Shown here piece by piece: positions 60,863 through 64,000 of a stretch of DNA of 64,000 nt. The translations under genes and the position numbers were made by a program. A model generated the notes under the pieces. That model ran no database searches and was not told the origin of the DNA. It was given only the letters and a program-made list of their open reading frames with translations. The stretch's first letter is position 1. The number at the start of each line of letters is the position of its first letter. This DNA comes from CAZRXG01 sp964603985 (GTDB lineage: Bacteria > Chloroflexota > Anaerolineae > Aggregatilineales > UBA3940), in assembly GCA_964603985.1 (NCBI GenBank), contig CAZRXG010000013.1, positions 41,330 through 105,329 on the forward strand, written 5' to 3'.

Positions 60863-62884
60863 CTATTCACCTGGTGCGCCGTAGATGGCGGCCCGACGTT
60901 CTTCGAGGGGGAGCGCTTCTAGTTCGAGCATCCGGCGGTCGCCGCTTTGCCCGAACCGCTCCGGGTCGTATTCAGGCAGTCCCAGGGCCGCCCGTTTCTT
61001 GTCGATGTGCTCCAGCGTCCGGCGGATCATCTCGTCGGCGTCCTGTATGAACTCCATCTTGCCGCCGTAGAGTTCTTCCCATCCTTCGCTGAGGTACTGC
61101 TCTACGAGAGTGCTGTTAGAGACGCGGTCGGGCATACCCGCAACCGGGTTCGCGCCGCCCATGATGACGTACGCGCCGGAAGCGACGCAGTACGAGCCGA
61201 TGGACAGCGCCTTCTCGCTCATCCACTCCGGCGCAAGCCCGACGGCGGGCACCTGGTCGATGTCGTCGCCCAGTCCGCCCTCCTCGACCACCTGCGCGAG
61301 CACGGTCAGGATGCGCGAGTTGTCGACACATGATCCCATGTGCAGCACCGGCGGGATGCCGACCGTCTCGCAGATCTCACGCAGGCCTGGGCCGACCTTC
61401 TCCAGGTCTATGCCCGCCTCGCCGAGCATCAGGCCCAGCTTGGCGTTGGCGATTGCACCGCAGCCGGTCTCGACGACCAGCACGTCGTTCTTAAGAAGCT
61501 CTTCGGTCACGTAGGTGTGTGAGTGGTCATGCTGAAAGCGCGGGTTGTTGCAGCCCACGATGGCCGCCACGCCCCGAATACGCCCCGACATAACCGCGTC
61601 ATTCAGCGGACGGAAGGAGGCGCGGTACGAGCCGCCCAGCATGTAGTTGATGTACTCGTGTGAGAAGCCGGGCACCAGATCTTCGCGCGCGTCGGGGATC
61701 TGTATCTCACCCCGGTTCTTGAAGTTGTCAATCGCCCGCCTGAGGATCTCCTTGGCGATGGTCAGTGCGTGGTGCTCGTCGAACTGGATGTGCGTCGCGC
61801 CCGTGATCTTGACCTTGTCCGAGGTGGTGATGATCTCGGTGTGGAAATTCTGCGCCAGGCCTACCAGCGCCTGCATGATGCACTGGATGTCAACCACCAT
61901 CGCCTCGACTGCGCCGGTCAGGATCGCCAGCTCCTGCTGGAGGAAGTTCCCGGCTGCCGGGATACCCTGGCGCATCAGAATCTCGTTGGCCGTGCAGCAG
62001 ATGCCCGACAGACAGATGCCCTCTGCACCGGCTGCCTTGGCGTACTCGATGATCTCCGGGTCCTGCGACGCAGCGACGATCATCTCGCTGAGCGTCGGCT
62101 CGTGGCCGTGCACAACCACGTTGACCATGTCCTCCTTCAGGACGCCCAGGTTGGCCTGCCCGTACACAGGCGCGGGCGTCCCAAACAGGATGTCGGAGAT
62201 GTCGGTCGCGATCAGGCTGCCGCCCCATCCGTCGCCAATGGCCGTGCGGATGGCATGGTGGAGGATGTGGGCTGGCTCCTGGTCATCGCCGATGTGCGTG
62301 CGGTGCAGCGACTCGACGATCTCGCGGTCAACGCCGCGTGGCAGGACACCCAGTTCCTCCCAGCGCTTCAAGCGTTTCTCCGGTGCACGATTCACTGAGA
62401 TAACCACGCCCTCCTGCTGCCCAAACTGGGCCAGGTACAGGTCGGCCAGGTCGTTGGCAATCTCCTCAGGGGCACGCCCCTCGATGGGAATGCCGTAGCC
62501 ATCGGCCAGCGTGCGCAGCTTGGCTATGTCACGCAGTTGGTAGCCTTCCGCCTCGCCGTTGGCAACCGCCTTCAGTGTGAAGGCCATGCCACGTCCGTGG
62601 TCGGAGTGCGCCGAAGCGCCGGCTGCGATGGCGCGGATCAGGTTGCGCGCCTGGACAGTGTCGATGGTGGCGCCACAGATGCCGGTCGAGCCGTCTATGG
62701 TCAGACGGCAGGGACCCATGCCGCAGATCTTGCAGCACATGCCCGCCGAGCCGATATTGCACGGGGCCTGAGCATCCGCCCGGCTAAAAGCGGTGGTAAG
62801 GCCCAACTCCTCGGCGCGGATCAGCATCTCCTGGGTTGCCGGGTCTATGCTAAATTCTTCAGGGCTGCGTTGTTTTTTGGCCAT
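60863..62884 (-). CDS. cooS: Anaerobic carbon-monoxide dehydrogenase catalytic subunit
   Basis: 673 residues from the ATG at 62884 with GGGAG upstream; the frame opens 18 codons earlier with no site. The N-terminal Cys groups APCNIGSAGMCCKICGMGPC carry the D- and B-clusters. C-cluster regions include HDHSHTYVTEELL, VVETGCGAIANAKLG, HMGSCVDNSR and IGSYCVASGAYVIMGG. The enzyme interconverts CO2 and CO with ferredoxin-level electrons. With acsB directly downstream it is the CODH partner of the bifunctional complex (AcsA). Nickel loading probably needs the CooC proteins encoded at 48-50 kb. Confidence 0.94.
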   Translation of the reverse strand: MAKKQRSPEEFSIDPATQEMLIRAEELGLTTAFSRADAQAPCNIGSAGMCCKICGMGPCRLTIDGSTGICGATIDTVQARNLIRAIAAGASAHSDHGRGMAFTLKAVANGEAEGYQLRDIAKLRTLADGYGIPIEGRAPEEIANDLADLYLAQFGQQEGVVISVNRAPEKRLKRWEELGVLPRGVDREIVESLHRTHIGDDQEPAHILHHAIRTAIGDGWGGSLIATDISDILFGTPAPVYGQANLGVLKEDMVNVVVHGHEPTLSEMIVAASQDPEIIEYAKAAGAEGICLSGICCTANEILMRQGIPAAGNFLQQELAILTGAVEAMVVDIQCIMQALVGLAQNFHTEIITTSDKVKITGATHIQFDEHHALTIAKEILRRAIDNFKNRGEIQIPDAREDLVPGFSHEYINYMLGGSYRASFRPLNDAVMSGRIRGVAAIVGCNNPRFQHDHSHTYVTEELLKNDVLVVETGCGAIANAKLGLMLGEAGIDLEKVGPGLREICETVGIPPVLHMGSCVDNSRILTVLAQVVEEGGLGDDIDQVPAVGLAPEWMSEKALSIGSYCVASGAYVIMGGANPVAGMPDRVSNSTLVEQYLSEGWEELYGGKMEFIQDADEMIRRTLEHIDKKRAALGLPEYDPERFGQSGDRRMLELEALPLEERRAAIYGAPGE

Positions 62885-62886
62885 TG

Positions 62887-63282
62887 TTATTCTCCCTTGT
62901 CCATAGCTTTGATGATACCCATACCCGGGCAAGGCCACAGGGGACGACCCGTGTAGCCGACGTTCTGGGCAAAGCCCACCGTCTTACCCACCTGCGCGAA
63001 AGCAGTGGTGTGGCGGAAGAAGGACTCCTTGCCATCTCCCGCATAGGAGGCTTCGCCCGCTTCAGCTGGCACCGGCAACTCACCGGAATAGCCTGCCTCT
63101 TCGAGCTTAGCTGTGATCTTGTCCGCGTCGAGTTTTGCCGGATCGTAGGTCACCTCGACCACCTGGAAGCTGCTGCTGGCGTAGACGTCCTCCACGCCGG
63201 GCATCTCCAACAGGATGCGACGCACCTCGAGCACGTGGTGATCACCGTACATTGTTGGAAGTTCTAAAGACAACGTTTTCAT
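62887..63282 (-). CDS. HMA-fold (heavy-metal-associated-like) protein without the CxxC motif, linked to CO dehydrogenase
   Basis: 131 residues from the ATG at 63282, with AAAGGTAGG upstream; a GTG two codons earlier is possible. Residues 1-67 have the beta-alpha-beta-beta-alpha-beta pattern of HMA domains: MKTLSLELPTMYGDHHVLEV, then MPGVEDVYASSSFQVVEVTY and ADKITAKLEEAGY. The metal-binding loop GMxCxxC is replaced by MYGDHHV, with two His but no Cys. The C-terminal tail ends WPCPGMGIIKAMDKGE with the only Cys. It is the first gene of the acs operon, 2 bases before cooS, so a role in nickel delivery or complex assembly is plausible but unproven. Confidence 0.82.
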   Translation of the reverse strand: MKTLSLELPTMYGDHHVLEVRRILLEMPGVEDVYASSSFQVVEVTYDPAKLDADKITAKLEEAGYSGELPVPAEAGEASYAGDGKESFFRHTTAFAQVGKTVGFAQNVGYTGRPLWPCPGMGIIKAMDKGE

Positions 63283-63288
63283 AGACAC

Positions 63289-64000
63289 CTACCTTTTGCT
63301 AGATTCCTCTTTGGCGAAGCGATTCTATCCGATTGTGGACTGCCTGCACGGGGCTACGTCCACACGTTCGACAACACAAAGTACGGCTCCCCCTTGTTCG
63401 GTGGGAGCAATTGCAGGGGACGACTGCAATGAGGATAAGTTTTCCTTCCCACAAGAAGTTTAAACTATGCACCAAGCTTATTCCTAGTACCGGCTGTCAT
63501 GCTCTGAGTAGATATTTGTCACAAGACGGGCACCTCTGGCGGGTCTAAAGAGGGTCTGCAAGCTAGATTTTAACGAAATGAGAATATCTTCACAAATGGG
63601 CTTGCACAGGATCGAGGGGCAAAGGGGGTGCTGTCGAGTGCCGCAGCCTTGCCATTCGTTTCTCAAGGTTTGGCCAAAGTAACCAGGTAGCGGCCCAGAC
63701 AACCAATCAGACCCGGCAAGGTTTTTGGCAGTTAGTCGAGCCGCCGTTCCCAGGTCCATCGTACTGCAAATTGACCGTTGTCTGTCTTCAACGTCGAGAG
63801 CAAGTGTACCAGAGCTTTGGTCGGTGTGCTGACGCACAAAAGGTCACTCAGCAGAGACTATCTTGAACCGCCCGCGATAGCGTGGGGTAGCTTGCCAAGA
63901 TGCTGAGTCTTCAGCATCACAAACTCGATTATCTCCCCCGCCGGCTGCTGAGGACACGACACTTTTGAAGGGGGTTGACAAAAAAGGCTCATCAGGTACC
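63289..64000. other. Right-edge region of 712 bases without a convincing gene; acs operon leader
   Basis: The first 140 bases hold the leader of the acs operon, with two adjacent inverted repeats at 63386-63430. The rest is lower in coding character. Short frames at 63484-63837 have no ribosome binding site or family match. A TTGACA hexamer at 63975-63980 could be the -35 of a plus-strand gene beyond the edge. Confidence 0.5.
63386..63430 (-). promoter_or_regulatory. Two adjacent inverted repeats in the acs operon leader
   Basis: GCTCCC (63386-63391) pairs with GGGAGC (63403-63408), and ATTGCAG (63410-63416) pairs with CTGCAAT (63424-63430). They lie 105-150 bases before the first start codon of the operon. 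They could form an RNA leader structure or protein-binding sites; no known riboswitch class was recognised. Confidence 0.4.

Noticed and set aside
63484..63837. A 117-codon minus-strand frame near the right edge
   Set aside because: No ribosome binding site, no recognisable family and atypical composition; a decayed fragment cannot be excluded but is not supported.
63975..63980. TTGACA hexamer at the right edge as a full promoter
   Set aside because: The window ends before a proper -10 position could be judged with a gene, so only a possible -35 can be stated.

Overview
The window looks like a chromosomal segment of a GC-rich anaerobic bacterium, most likely a Chloroflexota (Anaerolineae-like) lineage. 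That placement is an inference. It rests on Thr/Pro-rich linkers on exported enzymes, a MalT-type ATPase regulator, an NHL-repeat thioredoxin lipoprotein, TadE-like surface proteins, and a bacterial carbonyl-branch Wood-Ljungdahl operon with MetV-fused methylenetetrahydrofolate reductase. No rRNA, tRNA, CRISPR array or complete insertion sequence was seen.

Layout. 0-2 kb: 5' part of a large MalT/LuxR-family regulator (minus strand, runs off the left edge). 2.1-6.7 kb: a membrane protein, an SGNH hydrolase, a PlsC-type acyltransferase and two short-chain dehydrogenases, probably lipid metabolism. 6.7-7.7 kb: a degraded patch with a C-terminal remnant of PTS enzyme I. 7.8-16.4 kb: a surface-glycan locus; on the minus strand a flippase, two GT4 and two GT2 glycosyltransferases and a polysaccharide deacetylase with touching or overlapping ends, and on the plus strand a lipoprotein and an O-antigen-ligase-like protein. 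16.5-20.1 kb: a NodU/CmcH-type carbamoyltransferase followed by two tandem 60-residue DUF5989 proteins, divergent from an exported polysaccharide deacetylase. 20.2-26.2 kb: housekeeping genes including guanylate kinase, a sugar-phosphate nucleotidyltransferase and an aminotransferase. 26.4-28.1 kb: ribosomal protein S1-like protein with a repetitive acidic tail.

28.4-33.4 kb holds a coherent threonine/glycine/one-carbon cluster: an SHMT-like PLP enzyme, epimerase-type threonine dehydrogenase, 2-amino-3-ketobutyrate CoA ligase and canonical SHMT. 33.6-38.8 kb: a steroid-5-alpha-reductase-fold membrane enzyme overlapping a 3-beta-HSD-like dehydrogenase, an NHLRC2-like thioredoxin lipoprotein and a membrane-anchored Fe-S protein. 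38.9-45.8 kb: three consecutive TadE/TadG-type exported proteins, the largest fused to DUF11 repeats. 46.3-48.3 kb: an ABC exporter.

48.3-63.3 kb is the most striking part. The main operon (minus strand, about 63.3 to 52.7 kb) runs HMA-like protein, cooS/acsA, acsB, CBS protein, acsD, acsC, acsV, acsE, and ends at a good intrinsic terminator. A methyltransferase on the other strand separates it from a second minus-strand unit encoding a MetV-MetF fusion and two CooC-type nickel-insertion ATPases. Together these supply CO dehydrogenase/acetyl-CoA synthase, the corrinoid protein, its methyltransferase and reductive activator, and methylene-THF reduction. The formate-to-methylene-THF enzymes are absent from the window. 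The threonine/SHMT cluster could in principle feed methylene-THF into the same branch, but this is a hypothesis. The last 0.7 kb carries no convincing gene.
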